Assembly (NCBI RefSeq): GCF_000191045.1
Contig: NC_015185.1
Location: 502,501-566,500 of the forward strand
Origin: Desulfurobacterium thermolithotrophum DSM 11699
GTDB taxonomy: Bacteria > Aquificota > Aquificia > Desulfurobacteriales > Desulfurobacteriaceae
DNA: 64,000 bases
Direction of reading: 5' to 3'
Positions 53,922-62,777 of the stretch are shown here, piece after piece. Below the pieces are notes generated by a model. It made no database searches and was not told where the DNA came from. It worked only from the letters and a program-made list of their open reading frames with translations. Both the position numbers and the translations under genes were made by a program. How positions within the stretch are numbered: position 1 is the first letter of the stretch; each line of letters opens with the position of its first letter.

Positions 53922-54669
53922 AGGATTGTCTATTCTTTTCTACTGTTTTTGGTATTTTCTCCTCTTTTTTTATTTCTTGCTTATTTTCTTTTTCTTCTTT
54001 ATTCTTTGCAATTTCTAAGTAAATTTCAACTCTTCTATTTCTTGCTTGTAGTATGGGATTTTTCCAGGTATAAAGTGGTCGTGTATTTCCGTATCCAACA
54101 GCTATAATCTTTTTAGGGTTTACTCCCCTTGAAACCAAATACTTTGCAACAGTTGTAGCTCTCCTGATTGACAAATCCCAATCATCATGAATATAGGGTA
54201 AGTACTTTGTCGGTTCTTCAATACTTGTATGTCCTTCTATTCTAACTTGATAATTTCCTGGAAGCTTTTTTATTATTTCTGCTACTTTATCAAGAGCTTC
54301 TTTTGCTTTAGGAGTTAACTCTAACGAATTTGGTTTAAAAAGGACTTTATTAAATAGTCTCAGAAGAACATACTCTTGAGTCACAACAATTTGATATCCA
54401 TAAGCAGGAAGTATTCTTTTTATTATTTTCTTTATTTTTTTAGCTAGATCAGTAGTATAAATTTTTATAGGCTTAACAACCGATATATGTTCAAAGCTCT
54501 TTGCTTTTTCTCCTTGAAAATAAGATAGAAATTTTATAGCTTTTGTTACATCTAAAGTACTCATAGAATAAAGTAAAATGAAAAAAGTTAAAAGAAGAGA
54601 CATTAAGTCACTAAAACTAGTAAGCCACGCTGGAGCTGTTTTACACTCTTCTTTCTTTTTTCTTGCCAT
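53902..54669 (-). CDS. motB2: Flagellar stator protein MotB, second paralog
   Basis: 255 residues. N-terminus MARKKKEECKTAPAWLTSFS then DLMSLLLTFFILLYSMSTLD: a single membrane helix with the ion-binding Asp (FSDLMS). The C-terminal OmpA/MotB peptidoglycan-binding domain contains VRIEGHTSIEEP, DWDLSIRRATTVAKYL and GYGNTRPLY, NRRVEIYL. A Lys/Glu-rich tail follows. Almost the same N-terminus as motB1 shows duplication; Aquifex also has MotB1 and MotB2 with one MotA. Confidence 0.9.
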   Translation of the reverse strand: MARKKKEECKTAPAWLTSFSDLMSLLLTFFILLYSMSTLDVTKAIKFLSYFQGEKAKSFEHISVVKPIKIYTTDLAKKIKKIIKRILPAYGYQIVVTQEYVLLRLFNKVLFKPNSLELTPKAKEALDKVAEIIKKLPGNYQVRIEGHTSIEEPTKYLPYIHDDWDLSIRRATTVAKYLVSRGVNPKKIIAVGYGNTRPLYTWKNPILQARNRRVEIYLEIAKNKEEKENKQEIKKEEKIPKTVEKNRQSSNSEKR

Positions 54670-54681
54670 TTTCTCTATCCA

Positions 54682-55383
54682 TCACCCTGGTAAATGGATA
54701 ACAATTTCTATTCTCCTGTTTTTTGCTCTTCCTTCAGGAGTTGTATTTGGAGCTATAGGTCTATAAGGACCACAACCTGCAGCCGATAATTTTCTAGGAT
54801 CATAACCACATTGTATAAAAAGTCTTAAAACGGATACAGCTCTAGCAGCAGAAAGTTCCCAATTAGATGGAAAAATTTTTGAACGTATTGGAACATTGTC
54901 TGTATGACCTTCTATAGTTATTGGAAGTTCCAATTCCTTTAATTTTTTACACATTTCCATTATTAGAGGTATTGTTTCTTTGTAAGGTTTTTCACTTCCT
55001 GGAGGGAACAATTTATCAGTATTAATTCTCAATCTGATACTTGTTCCATATTTTGCTATTTCTGATTTTACTCCCATTTTCTTGAGCATTTGATGAATTT
55101 CTTGTAATTTTTGTTCTATCGCTCTGCGAGTCTTCATCTTAGGATACATATCGGGAAAATCTAAAGGAATTCTTTTTCCTTGGATAACTCTCTCTTCATG
55201 TATAACATAGTGTCCACCAAACGCTTGAATAATTCCTTTTATAGCTTGATAAAATTTTTCTAAAGAAATAGTACTCATTGAATAAAGAAGAATAAAAAAT
55301 GTTAAAAGAAGAGACATTAAGTCACCAAAACTAGTAAGCCATGCTGGAGGAGCTTTACACTCCTCCTTTTTCTTTCTTGCCAT
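54682..55383 (-). CDS. motB1: Flagellar stator protein MotB, first paralog
   Basis: 233 residues. Membrane helix with ion-binding Asp in SFGDLMSLLLTFFILLYSMS, then the plug/linker and OmpA-like domain (TIEGHTDNVPIRSKIFPSNW, ELSAARAVSVLRLFIQCGYD, GCGPYRPIAPNTTPEGRAKN, RRIEIVIHLPG). It anchors the stator to peptidoglycan and conducts ions with MotA. The ATG touches the MotA stop (1-bp overlap), and motB2 follows by 12 bp. Confidence 0.92.
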   Translation of the reverse strand: MARKKKEECKAPPAWLTSFGDLMSLLLTFFILLYSMSTISLEKFYQAIKGIIQAFGGHYVIHEERVIQGKRIPLDFPDMYPKMKTRRAIEQKLQEIHQMLKKMGVKSEIAKYGTSIRLRINTDKLFPPGSEKPYKETIPLIMEMCKKLKELELPITIEGHTDNVPIRSKIFPSNWELSAARAVSVLRLFIQCGYDPRKLSAAGCGPYRPIAPNTTPEGRAKNRRIEIVIHLPG

Positions 55384-56144
55384 TATCCCTCTTTAATTTC
55401 TACTCCTAGTAATCCAGCAAGTTTTTGTTTTAAAAGGTTAGGATTCAATCCTTTTTCTATTGCTTCAGCAGTAAGAAGGTAAGCTTCTAAATAAAGAAGT
55501 CTTAAATCCTTGTAATATTTTAATTTTTTAGCAACAGGTATACAAAGTACGTTTGCCAGTATAGCTCCATAAAGCGTTGTAATCATAGCAACAGCCATAC
55601 CAGGACCAAGAGCAGAAGGATCACTTAAGTTTTGAAGCATTTGAATTAAACCAATGAGAGTTCCTATCATACCAAAAGCTGGAAAGAGGTCTCCTAAAGT
55701 TTCCCAAACAGCAACTTCCGTGGATAATTTTTGTTCAATCTGAGCCATTGAGCTTTCTGCTGTACTTTTAATTTCTTCTATTTCAAGCCCATCAATAAGC
55801 ATTCTCATAACGTCTCCAAAAAATGAATCCCTTCCATAAAAAGCATCAATGTCTGATTCAAGGGCTAATATTCCTTCTTTTCTTGCTTTCTTTGCTACAT
55901 CCGTAAGAAAATCAATAGTTTCAATCGGATTAGGCATTCCTGGATTAATAGCCTTTAAGATTGCTTTAAAACCGTTAATAAACTCTCCAAGAGGAAATCC
56001 TGCCATTCCGGCAGCAATACCGCCACCTACGGTGATAAGTAATGAAGGTACGTTAATGAAAGCTCCAGGACTACCACCAATGACAATAGAAATGATTATA
56101 AGTAAGAAAGCACCTGCTATTCCTATAAGAGTTGCTATATCCAT
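55383..56144 (-). CDS. motA: Flagellar stator protein MotA
   Basis: 253 residues, four membrane helices. Typical parts are VPSLLITVGGGIAAGMAGFP, ARKEGILALESDI, WETLGDLFPAFGMIGTLIGL and AMITTLYGAILANVLCIPVA with KKLKYY. The cytoplasmic loop carries charged residues that touch FliG. Sequence features (PomA-like AFGMIGTLIGLIQML) would suit proton or sodium drive; not decided. First gene of motA-motB1-motB2. Confidence 0.95.
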   Translation of the reverse strand: MDIATLIGIAGAFLLIIISIVIGGSPGAFINVPSLLITVGGGIAAGMAGFPLGEFINGFKAILKAINPGMPNPIETIDFLTDVAKKARKEGILALESDIDAFYGRDSFFGDVMRMLIDGLEIEEIKSTAESSMAQIEQKLSTEVAVWETLGDLFPAFGMIGTLIGLIQMLQNLSDPSALGPGMAVAMITTLYGAILANVLCIPVAKKLKYYKDLRLLYLEAYLLTAEAIEKGLNPNLLKQKLAGLLGVEIKEG

Positions 56145-56172
56145 TTAATTCCTCTCTTTCTCCTTTTTATAA

Positions 56173-57543
56173 TTAGAAAATTTTTCCAGGATTGAGGATG
56201 TTATTTGGATCAAGAGCTCTTTTAATAGCTTTCATTTTCTCAAGTGCATCCTTAGCTTCTAATGGTAAAAACTCTTTTTTCATCCAACCAATTCCATGTT
56301 CTCCTGAAACAGAACCTTCTAAATCAAGAGTAAGAAGGAAAACTTCTCTCACTGCTTTTTCTACTCTATCCTCTTCTTTTGGCTCATACATAAAGTTTAC
56401 GTGAATGTTTCCATCACCAGCATGACCAAAATTAACCACCATCAAATTATATTTATCGGCAATTTTATAGACATTTTTAATTAAATCAGGAATTTTACTT
56501 CTTGGTACAACAACATCTTCATTTATTTTTTTAGGCTTTAACTGCACAATTGCAGGAGATAACGCTCTTCTTGCAGTCCAGATAGCTTCTCGTTCTTGTA
56601 AATCTGTTGCTATTTTTATTTCTTCTGCTCCTGCCTTTTTACATACTTCTGCTACTCTATTAATAAGCTCGTCAACTATTGCTTCATATCCATCTACCTC
56701 GATGATTAATAAACCTTCAGCATAGGTAGGCAATCCTAATTTTGCATAGTTTTCAACAGCTATAATTGAATTTTTGTCAAGAAATTCACAAGCAGTTGGA
56801 ATTACTTTTGCTTTAAACATATCTGCAACAGCCTGAGCTGCTTGTTCTACTTTGGGGAAAATAGCCATAGCAGTTCTAACAGCTTCGGGAGCAGGAATAA
56901 GCTTTAGATATGCTTTAGTTATAAAAGCAAGAGTTCCTTCTGAACCTACTATTAAATCTTTTAAATTATATCCAGCTACAGATTTAACTGCTTTTGAGCC
57001 AACATTTGCAACAGTACCATCAGCAAAGACAACTTCTAATTGCATTACATAATCTTTAGTAACTCCGTACTTTACACACCTTGGACCACCAGCATTTTCA
57101 GCTATGTTTCCACCAATGGTTGAATACTTATAGCTTGAAGGATCAGGTGGATAGAAAAGTCCTCTCTTTTCTACTTCTTTTTGTAGGTCATAAGTTACAA
57201 CACCTGGTTCTGTGAGAACTCCTAAATTATCTTCATCTATTTCAAGAATTCTATTCATTTTTTCGGTTGAAATCACAATTCCACCTTCTGATGCCGGTGC
57301 CGCACCACCAGTTAAGCCTGAACCTGCTCCTCTTGGATATACAGGAATTCTTTCTTCATTTGCAAAAGCTAGAACTTTTGAAACATCCTCAGTGGTTTCA
57401 GGAAAAACAACAACATCAGGAATTCCTCTATATCCTGTAGGAGTACCGTCATAAGAATAAATAACTCTCCAGTCAAGAGAAGATTTAACTTTTTCTTTAC
57501 CGATAAGATGTTGGAGCTCTTTTCCAATATCTATTTTTCGCAT
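56173..57543 (-). CDS. FAD-linked oxidase, GlcD/D-lactate dehydrogenase type
   Basis: 456 residues. FAD_binding_4 domain: PDVVVFPETTEDVSKVLAFA, YPRGAGSGLTGGAAP, the PDPSS region (YPPDPSSYKYSTIGGNIAENAG) and LKDLIVGSEGTLAFITKAYL. C-terminal FAD-oxidase domain: VNFGHAGDGNIHVNFMY and SGEHGIGWMKKEFL (zinc/iron His and catalytic region). It oxidises a 2-hydroxyacid such as glycolate or D-lactate. GlcE and GlcF partners are not adjacent. AGGAGG lies 11 bp before the ATG. Confidence 0.9.
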   Translation of the reverse strand: MRKIDIGKELQHLIGKEKVKSSLDWRVIYSYDGTPTGYRGIPDVVVFPETTEDVSKVLAFANEERIPVYPRGAGSGLTGGAAPASEGGIVISTEKMNRILEIDEDNLGVLTEPGVVTYDLQKEVEKRGLFYPPDPSSYKYSTIGGNIAENAGGPRCVKYGVTKDYVMQLEVVFADGTVANVGSKAVKSVAGYNLKDLIVGSEGTLAFITKAYLKLIPAPEAVRTAMAIFPKVEQAAQAVADMFKAKVIPTACEFLDKNSIIAVENYAKLGLPTYAEGLLIIEVDGYEAIVDELINRVAEVCKKAGAEEIKIATDLQEREAIWTARRALSPAIVQLKPKKINEDVVVPRSKIPDLIKNVYKIADKYNLMVVNFGHAGDGNIHVNFMYEPKEEDRVEKAVREVFLLTLDLEGSVSGEHGIGWMKKEFLPLEAKDALEKMKAIKRALDPNNILNPGKIF

Positions 57544-57581
57544 CTTAAATCAACCTCCTTTTAATAAGGAAATATTAACAT

Positions 57582-58742
57582 TTAGGAAGAATTTTGCGCT
57601 AATCCTCTCCTTTTCAAAGGGGAGATACAGCGCACGCCGTAAGCCGTTGTTTGATATAATTTAAGCAAGGCGATAACCAAGCCTATGTTCGAGTTCAATA
57701 CATGGTGGACACCTTGATGGTTTTTAATATATTCCTCAAACTTCTCAGCGGGAGTCTTGTAATTTAAAGAGTGATGGGGTCTAAGAAAGTTGTAAATCTT
57801 TAAATACTCAAAAAGTTTTTTATTCATCTCATCAACAGTCGGTTCTGTTCCTTCTATCATCCATAGTTCACTTTCTGTCGTTTGAATAAACCTTTCTACA
57901 TGCGCATTAGTCTTGGGAGATTTCGGATAACTAAAGTAGTGTTCTATCCCTTTTCTTTTAAGATATTCGTCTAACTCCCCTAAAAATTCGCTCCCGTTAT
58001 CCGTTTGAACTTTCTCTATCTTGAAGGGAAGAAATTTTTCAAGTTCTTCAAAAAACCTTCTTCCGCTCCTGCTGCTTTTTGTAGAATAAACCTTGGCAAA
58101 TGCTATTCGGGTGAACTTGTCTATTGCCGTGAACTGGTAAAAGGTTTTACCGCACCAGTAGAGGTATTTAACGTCCATGAGGATTGTTCCTGGTTTGTCT
58201 GCTCTTAGTCCTTTTCTGGTGCGGTTCTTTTTCCCTTTCTGTTTCTTCCTCTTGTAGGTACTTTTTAGTTTCCAGGTTCTTTCTATTAGTCCGTGTCTTT
58301 TGAGAACCCTGTAAACTGTAGAGGATGATATTTTTACATTTAGGTATCTTTCCATGAAGGCTGCTATCTTTTCTTTGCTCCAGGTTGGGAATTTTTCCCT
58401 TATTGTGACGATGATGTGTTCTATTTCAGGTTCTGTTTGTGGTTGTCTTACTTTATGAGGTCTTTTGTTTCTGTCTTGGAGTCCTTCTATCCCGTACTTG
58501 TCGTATCTTTTTTTCCACTTGTAGAAGGTTGTTGGACTGATGCCAAAGTATCTGCATGTTTTTCTGGCGTTGCCTGTTTTGTGGTAGTACTCTATCCATT
58601 TGAGTCTCCTTTTAACATTTCTGTCTTTTGTTAGGTCAAGCTTCTTTTTTACTCTTCTTCCTTTTTTCAGGGTTTCTTTGAACGCCGTATTTGTGCTGGA
58701 TATATGGAGGGATGTTCCTTTGAATCTTTTCAATTGTTTCAT
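57582..58742 (-). CDS. IS481-type DDE transposase, copy E
   Basis: 386 residues from ATG 58742 (AGGAGGTG upstream). Same HTH and rve catalytic residues as copy D (MDVKYLYW, QTDNGSEF, NAHVERFIQTTE). Small differences such as KKGRRV and FEEYIKNHQG. The frame again lacks a stop in the element and adds about 33 host-encoded residues ending LAQNSS. Confidence 0.9.
   Translation of the reverse strand: MKQLKRFKGTSLHISSTNTAFKETLKKGRRVKKKLDLTKDRNVKRRLKWIEYYHKTGNARKTCRYFGISPTTFYKWKKRYDKYGIEGLQDRNKRPHKVRQPQTEPEIEHIIVTIREKFPTWSKEKIAAFMERYLNVKISSSTVYRVLKRHGLIERTWKLKSTYKRKKQKGKKNRTRKGLRADKPGTILMDVKYLYWCGKTFYQFTAIDKFTRIAFAKVYSTKSSRSGRRFFEELEKFLPFKIEKVQTDNGSEFLGELDEYLKRKGIEHYFSYPKSPKTNAHVERFIQTTESELWMIEGTEPTVDEMNKKLFEYLKIYNFLRPHHSLNYKTPAEKFEEYIKNHQGVHHVLNSNIGLVIALLKLYQTTAYGVRCISPLKRRGLAQNSS
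57596..57633. repeat. Compact imperfect hairpin upstream of the FAD oxidase gene
   Basis: Outer arms GCGCT/AGCGC (57596-57600, 57629-57633) enclose CTCTCCTTT/AAAGGGGAG (57605-57613, 57616-57624, one G-U pair). The surrounding 57590-57685 is GC-richer than its neighbours and encodes no gene. It might be part of a decayed element or a regulatory structure in the FAD oxidase leader. Confidence 0.5.
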
Positions 58743-58810
58743 CGGTGGACACCTCCTTGTGGTATTCAAAGGTTATTGTAGGGTGTCCACCTTCTATCTG
58801 AACTTCAACA
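57686..58810 (-). mobile_element. IS481-type insertion sequence, copy E (1125 bp)
   Basis: Same 1125-bp unit as copy D but inverted: plus strand starts TGTTCGAGTTC and ends CTTCAACA. A few substitutions separate the copies. No direct repeat flanks it. It starts 8-10 bp after the hemB stop. With copy D it forms a 34-kb-spaced inverted pair able to recombine. Confidence 0.85.
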
Positions 58811-58817
58811 ACAGGGG

Positions 58818-59831
58818 TTAGATTGATTCCATCCCTCCATCTTTAAGCCATTTTGCAGCGTCCTTTGCATGATAAGTAAGAATTAAATCCGCACCTGCTC
58901 TTTTCATTGAAAGAAGTGTTTCGAGAACTACTTTTCTTTCATCTATCCAACCTTTCATTGCAGCAGCTTTAACCATTGAATACTCACCACTTACATTGTA
59001 AGCTGCAACAGGATATTTAAATGTTTCCTTTACCCGTCTTATAATATCCATGTAAGAAAGTGCAGGTTTAACCATTACGATATCTGCACCTTCTTGAATA
59101 TCAAGAGCAACTTCTCTTAAAGCTTCATCGGAATTTGCTGGATCCATCTGATAGGAGCGTCTATCTCCAAAGGCTGGAGTAGATTCTGCTGCATCTCTAA
59201 AAGGTCCATAGTAAGCTGAGGCATACTTAGCGGCATATGACATTATTGGAATATCTTTAAATCCTTCTTCATCAAGAGCTTCCCTAATTGCTTTTATCAT
59301 TCCGTCCATCATTCCAGAAGGTGCTACCATATCAGCTCCAGCTTGAGCGTGAGAGACAACCTGTTTTTTAAGGAGCTCTAAAGTTTTATCGTTATCAACT
59401 TCGCAAGTTTCTCCATGGCATTTTAGATAGCCACAGTGTCCGTGAGATGTGTACTCACAAAAGCAAACATCTGTAATGACATACATGTCAGGAACTTCTT
59501 TCTTTATGGCTCTTAGAGCTCTCTGAATTATTCCTTCGTCTGAATAAGAATCAGTTCCAAGTTCATCTTTATAGCCAGGAATTCCAAAAAGAATTACTGC
59601 CGGAATTCCAAGCTCTTTGACCTCTTGAACTTCTTCAACAAGCCTATCAATTGAATATCTATACTGCCCTGGCATTGAAGGAATTTCTTCTTTCACTCCT
59701 TCTCCTTCAACGATAAAGAGAGGATATATAAAATCGTTAACTGAAAGATAGTTTTCTCTGACCATTCTTCTGATATTTTCATTTTTTCTAAGCCTTCTAA
59801 GTCTTAGTTCAGGAAATTTCCCTATTAGCAT
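58818..59831 (-). CDS. hemB: Delta-aminolevulinic acid dehydratase (porphobilinogen synthase)
   Basis: 337 residues. Zinc-type active site with [13 protein letters not shown] (three Cys), then [19 protein letters not shown] (first Lys) and [15 protein letters not shown] (Schiff-base Lys). Joins two 5-aminolevulinate into porphobilinogen. GGAGG precedes the ATG, which lies 23 bp inside hemD. Last gene of the heme operon; the IS481 copy E follows directly, so any native terminator has been displaced. Confidence 0.97.
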   Translation of the reverse strand: MLIGKFPELRLRRLRKNENIRRMVRENYLSVNDFIYPLFIVEGEGVKEEIPSMPGQYRYSIDRLVEEVQEVKELGIPAVILFGIPGYKDELGTDSYSDEGIIQRALRAIKKEVPDMYVITDVCFCEYTSHGHCGYLKCHGETCEVDNDKTLELLKKQVVSHAQAGADMVAPSGMMDGMIKAIREALDEEGFKDIPIMSYAAKYASAYYGPFRDAAESTPAFGDRRSYQMDPANSDEALREVALDIQEGADIVMVKPALSYMDIIRRVKETFKYPVAAYNVSGEYSMVKAAAMKGWIDERKVVLETLLSMKRAGADLILTYHAKDAAKWLKDGGMESI

Positions 59832-60549
59832 CGCTGCCTCCTTGAAGAATTAAATTCAAAATTCCATCAATAGTGTAATTCGAAGGTAATTTCCAAGTTT
59901 TAAAACCTAATTTTTCTATTGCTTTCTGAGTTACATGACCTATAGGAATAATTTTTCCCTCATTTAGAATTACTTTTCCTTTTTCACCTGTAAGCTTTAA
60001 AAAAGATTTAAAGTTGGAAGGGCTTGTAAAAGCTAATATTTCAAAACCTTTCTCTATTTCTGCTATCAAGTCTTCCTTTATATCTTCGTTTACTATAGTT
60101 TCATAGACAACTACTTCTTTAACCTCTGCTCCCTTTTCTCTTAAGAATTCTGAAACAACTTTTCTGGCAACTTTTGGCCTTACGATAAGGAATCTTTTAC
60201 CTGTTAGGTTGATAGTTTTAAGGAGTTCTACAAGTCCTTCGCCACTAAAGTTTTCGGGGACTAAAGATTCTATGCCTATTTCCTTAAGTTTTTCTGCAGT
60301 TGAACTTCCAACTGCAATGAATTTTGAACTTCTAATTTTCTCAGGAGAAATCTTTGAAAAGAAATGTTTAACTCCATTTTTGCTTGAAATGACCGTAAAA
60401 TTAGGCGAAAACTTGAGTACTTCCTCAGCGGAAAATTCAAAAGGAACAGTCTTTATAAGAGGAATTGAGACAGGCTCAAAGCCTGTCTTTTTAAGAATTT
60501 CTTTTTGATTTTCTTTTAAATTTGCTGAAAAAAATACTCTTACTGACAT
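59809..60549 (-). CDS. hemD: Uroporphyrinogen-III synthase
   Basis: 246 residues of the divergent HemD fold: [57 protein letters not shown] and [19 protein letters not shown] then [16 protein letters not shown]. It cyclises hydroxymethylbilane to uroporphyrinogen III. Identity rests on the fold pattern and on the position between hemC and hemB, with overlaps of 10 and 23 bp. Confidence 0.9.
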   Translation of the reverse strand: MSVRVFFSANLKENQKEILKKTGFEPVSIPLIKTVPFEFSAEEVLKFSPNFTVISSKNGVKHFFSKISPEKIRSSKFIAVGSSTAEKLKEIGIESLVPENFSGEGLVELLKTINLTGKRFLIVRPKVARKVVSEFLREKGAEVKEVVVYETIVNEDIKEDLIAEIEKGFEILAFTSPSNFKSFLKLTGEKGKVILNEGKIIPIGHVTQKAIEKLGFKTWKLPSNYTIDGILNLILQGGSDANREIS

Positions 60550-61475
60550 TTCATCAGCTCATCAAGAATTTTCTTTCCACCAGCAGAAAGAAGTCTTTCT
60601 GCAACTCCAGTTCCTACCATATCAGCTTCTTCAAGGTTTTCTACTTTAAAGACACCTTCTTCTTTATAGTAGAACCTACCATTTAAATCCGAAATAAAGG
60701 CTCTTACATGAACTCTATTTTCTACTACTACTGCATAGCATCCAAGTGGAACTTGACAACCACCCTCGACTGTTCTTAGAAAAGCTCTTTCAACTGTTGC
60801 AGCTATTTCTGACTCTCTTGAGTTTATTGCCTCTTTGACTATTCTTTCTATTTCTGGATCGTCTTCTCTACCTTCAATTCCAAGAATTCCTTGGGAAACA
60901 GAAGGAATCATCTTGTCTGAAGAAAGAATTTCATCAATTTCATTTTCCCAACCTAGTCTTTTTACTCCTGCTGCTGCAAGAATTATTGCATCATACTGTT
61001 CTTCTTTAAGTTTTCTAATCCTTGTATCAACATTTCCTCTTAGGTCTCTTATTTCAAGATCTGGACGTAAAATTCTAAGTTGAGCTTTTCTTCTAAGAGA
61101 GCTCGTTCCAACAACAGCTCCTTCTGGAAGCGTATCGAGTGTATATTTTCCACAGGAAAGAAGAGCATCTCTTGGATCTTCTCTATCTGAAAAGGCTATT
61201 AGCTTTAACCCTTCAGGAAGTTTACTTGGAACGTCTTTTAAGCTATGAACAGCTATATCAACTTCTCCTTTAAGCATTGCATCTTCTATTTCCTTGGTAA
61301 AAAGTCCTTTGTCGCCAATCTTTGCAAGAGGAACGTCAAGAATTTTGTCTCCTTTTGTTGTTATTTTGATAAGCTCAACTTCAACTTCTGGAAATTTTTT
61401 TTCTATTTGTTCTTTTACCCATTCAGACTGCCAGAGAGCTAACTTACTTTTTCTTGTTCCTATTCTTATTTTCAT
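60540..61475 (-). CDS. hemC: Porphobilinogen deaminase (hydroxymethylbilane synthase)
   Basis: 311 residues from ATG 61475 (AGGAG 6 bp upstream; GTG 61478 less likely). Motifs: RIGTRKSKLALWQSEWV, HSLKDVPSKLPEGL, SSLRRKAQL, RGNVDTRIRKL and GGCQVPLGCYA, whose Cys binds the dipyrromethane cofactor. It makes hydroxymethylbilane from four porphobilinogens. Confidence 0.97.
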   Translation of the reverse strand: MKIRIGTRKSKLALWQSEWVKEQIEKKFPEVEVELIKITTKGDKILDVPLAKIGDKGLFTKEIEDAMLKGEVDIAVHSLKDVPSKLPEGLKLIAFSDREDPRDALLSCGKYTLDTLPEGAVVGTSSLRRKAQLRILRPDLEIRDLRGNVDTRIRKLKEEQYDAIILAAAGVKRLGWENEIDEILSSDKMIPSVSQGILGIEGREDDPEIERIVKEAINSRESEIAATVERAFLRTVEGGCQVPLGCYAVVVENRVHVRAFISDLNGRFYYKEEGVFKVENLEEADMVGTGVAERLLSAGGKKILDELMKCQ

Positions 61476-61503
61476 CACTTACTCCTTAAAGTTTATCTCT
61501 TAC

Positions 61504-62775
61504 TTATTCCTTCCCAAGTCCGAAAATTTCTCTGAATATCTGAACTACTTGATTTCTTTCTTCTTCTGCTGCCTTTTTTCTAACACTTGTAATCGGCTGG
61601 TGAAGAAGTTTATTAATTATTACTCTTGTAAGATTTTCTACCTCCTGTGTCTGTTGAGCTGTAAGATTAAGTTTAGATAGTCTCTTTTCTATTTCAGTTT
61701 TCCTTATTGTTTCTGCCTTCTCCTTTAGTTCTGCTATTAAAGGAGCAACTTCGAGTTCCTTTAGCCACTTAATAAATCTATCTACATATTCTTCTATTAT
61801 TCTCTTTGCAATTTCAGCTGCTCTTAATCTTTCTTCAATGTTTGCTTTTACAACTTCATTAAGGTCATCTATGTCATAAACATAAAGTCCCTCTACTTCA
61901 TTCAGCGCTGGATCAATATCTCTTGGAACAGCGATATCTATGAAAAACATTGGTGAATTTTTTCTCTTTTCAAATACAGGAACAACATTTTCCGGGGTTA
62001 GAACGTAACCAGGAGCTCCTGTAGAGCTTATAACTATATCTACAGCTTGAAGCACCGTGTTAAGTTCTGTAAGTGGAAAGGGTTTACCTCCAAATTCTTC
62101 TGCTAACTTAACAGCTCTTTCAAAGGTTCTATTAACTACAAAAACTTCTGATACACCATTTGAGAGAAGGTGTTTTACAGCTAGTTCTGCCATTTCACCT
62201 GCACCGATTATTGCAACTTTCTTTCCTGAAAAGTTTCCAAATATCTTTTTAGCTAGTTCAACAGCAGCAAAGCTAATCGAAACTGCATTTTTTGAAATTC
62301 CTGTTTCTGTTCTCACTCTTTTTGAAACTTTTAAAGCTGTTTCACAGAAGCGACACATTACAGTTCCAATCGTTCCAAGTTCTTTTGCAGTTTGAAATGC
62401 GTCTTTAAACTGTCCTACTATCTGTGGTTCTCCAACCACCATTGAGTCAAGACTCGAAGCTACATAAAATCCATGCTTGATAGCTTCTTTTTGTTCCTTT
62501 TTGTAGAAAAATTGGTTAATTTCTTCTACTGTAGCAGACTTTCTCTCGATTAAAAATTCGTATATTTCCTTGAAAGGATTAGAAGCCCTTGAAGTAAAGT
62601 AAATTTCAACGCGGTTACATGTAGAAAGAATTATGCATTCCTCAACAGAAGAAATTGAATTCATCTGAAGAAGAGCATTTTCTATTTCATCTCCTTTGAA
62701 AGCATACTTTTCTCTTATTTCAACTGGAGCTGTTTTATGGCTTAACCCTAGGCAGCATAACTTAAGATCTCCCAT
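61504..62775 (-). CDS. hemA: Glutamyl-tRNA reductase
   Basis: 423 residues from ATG 62775 (AAGGGG upstream; GTG 62778 overlaps the ccsA stop). Catalytic Cys in IILSTCNRVEIYF, GLSHKTAPVEIREKYAF at the start, NADPH motif VAIIGAGEMAELAVKHL, then IDIAVPRDIDPALNEVEGLY, and a C-terminal dimerisation helix. First step of heme synthesis by the C5 route. The hemL partner is not here. Confidence 0.96.
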   Translation of the reverse strand: MGDLKLCCLGLSHKTAPVEIREKYAFKGDEIENALLQMNSISSVEECIILSTCNRVEIYFTSRASNPFKEIYEFLIERKSATVEEINQFFYKKEQKEAIKHGFYVASSLDSMVVGEPQIVGQFKDAFQTAKELGTIGTVMCRFCETALKVSKRVRTETGISKNAVSISFAAVELAKKIFGNFSGKKVAIIGAGEMAELAVKHLLSNGVSEVFVVNRTFERAVKLAEEFGGKPFPLTELNTVLQAVDIVISSTGAPGYVLTPENVVPVFEKRKNSPMFFIDIAVPRDIDPALNEVEGLYVYDIDDLNEVVKANIEERLRAAEIAKRIIEEYVDRFIKWLKELEVAPLIAELKEKAETIRKTEIEKRLSKLNLTAQQTQEVENLTRVIINKLLHQPITSVRKKAAEEERNQVVQIFREIFGLGKE

Positions 62776-62777
62776 CA

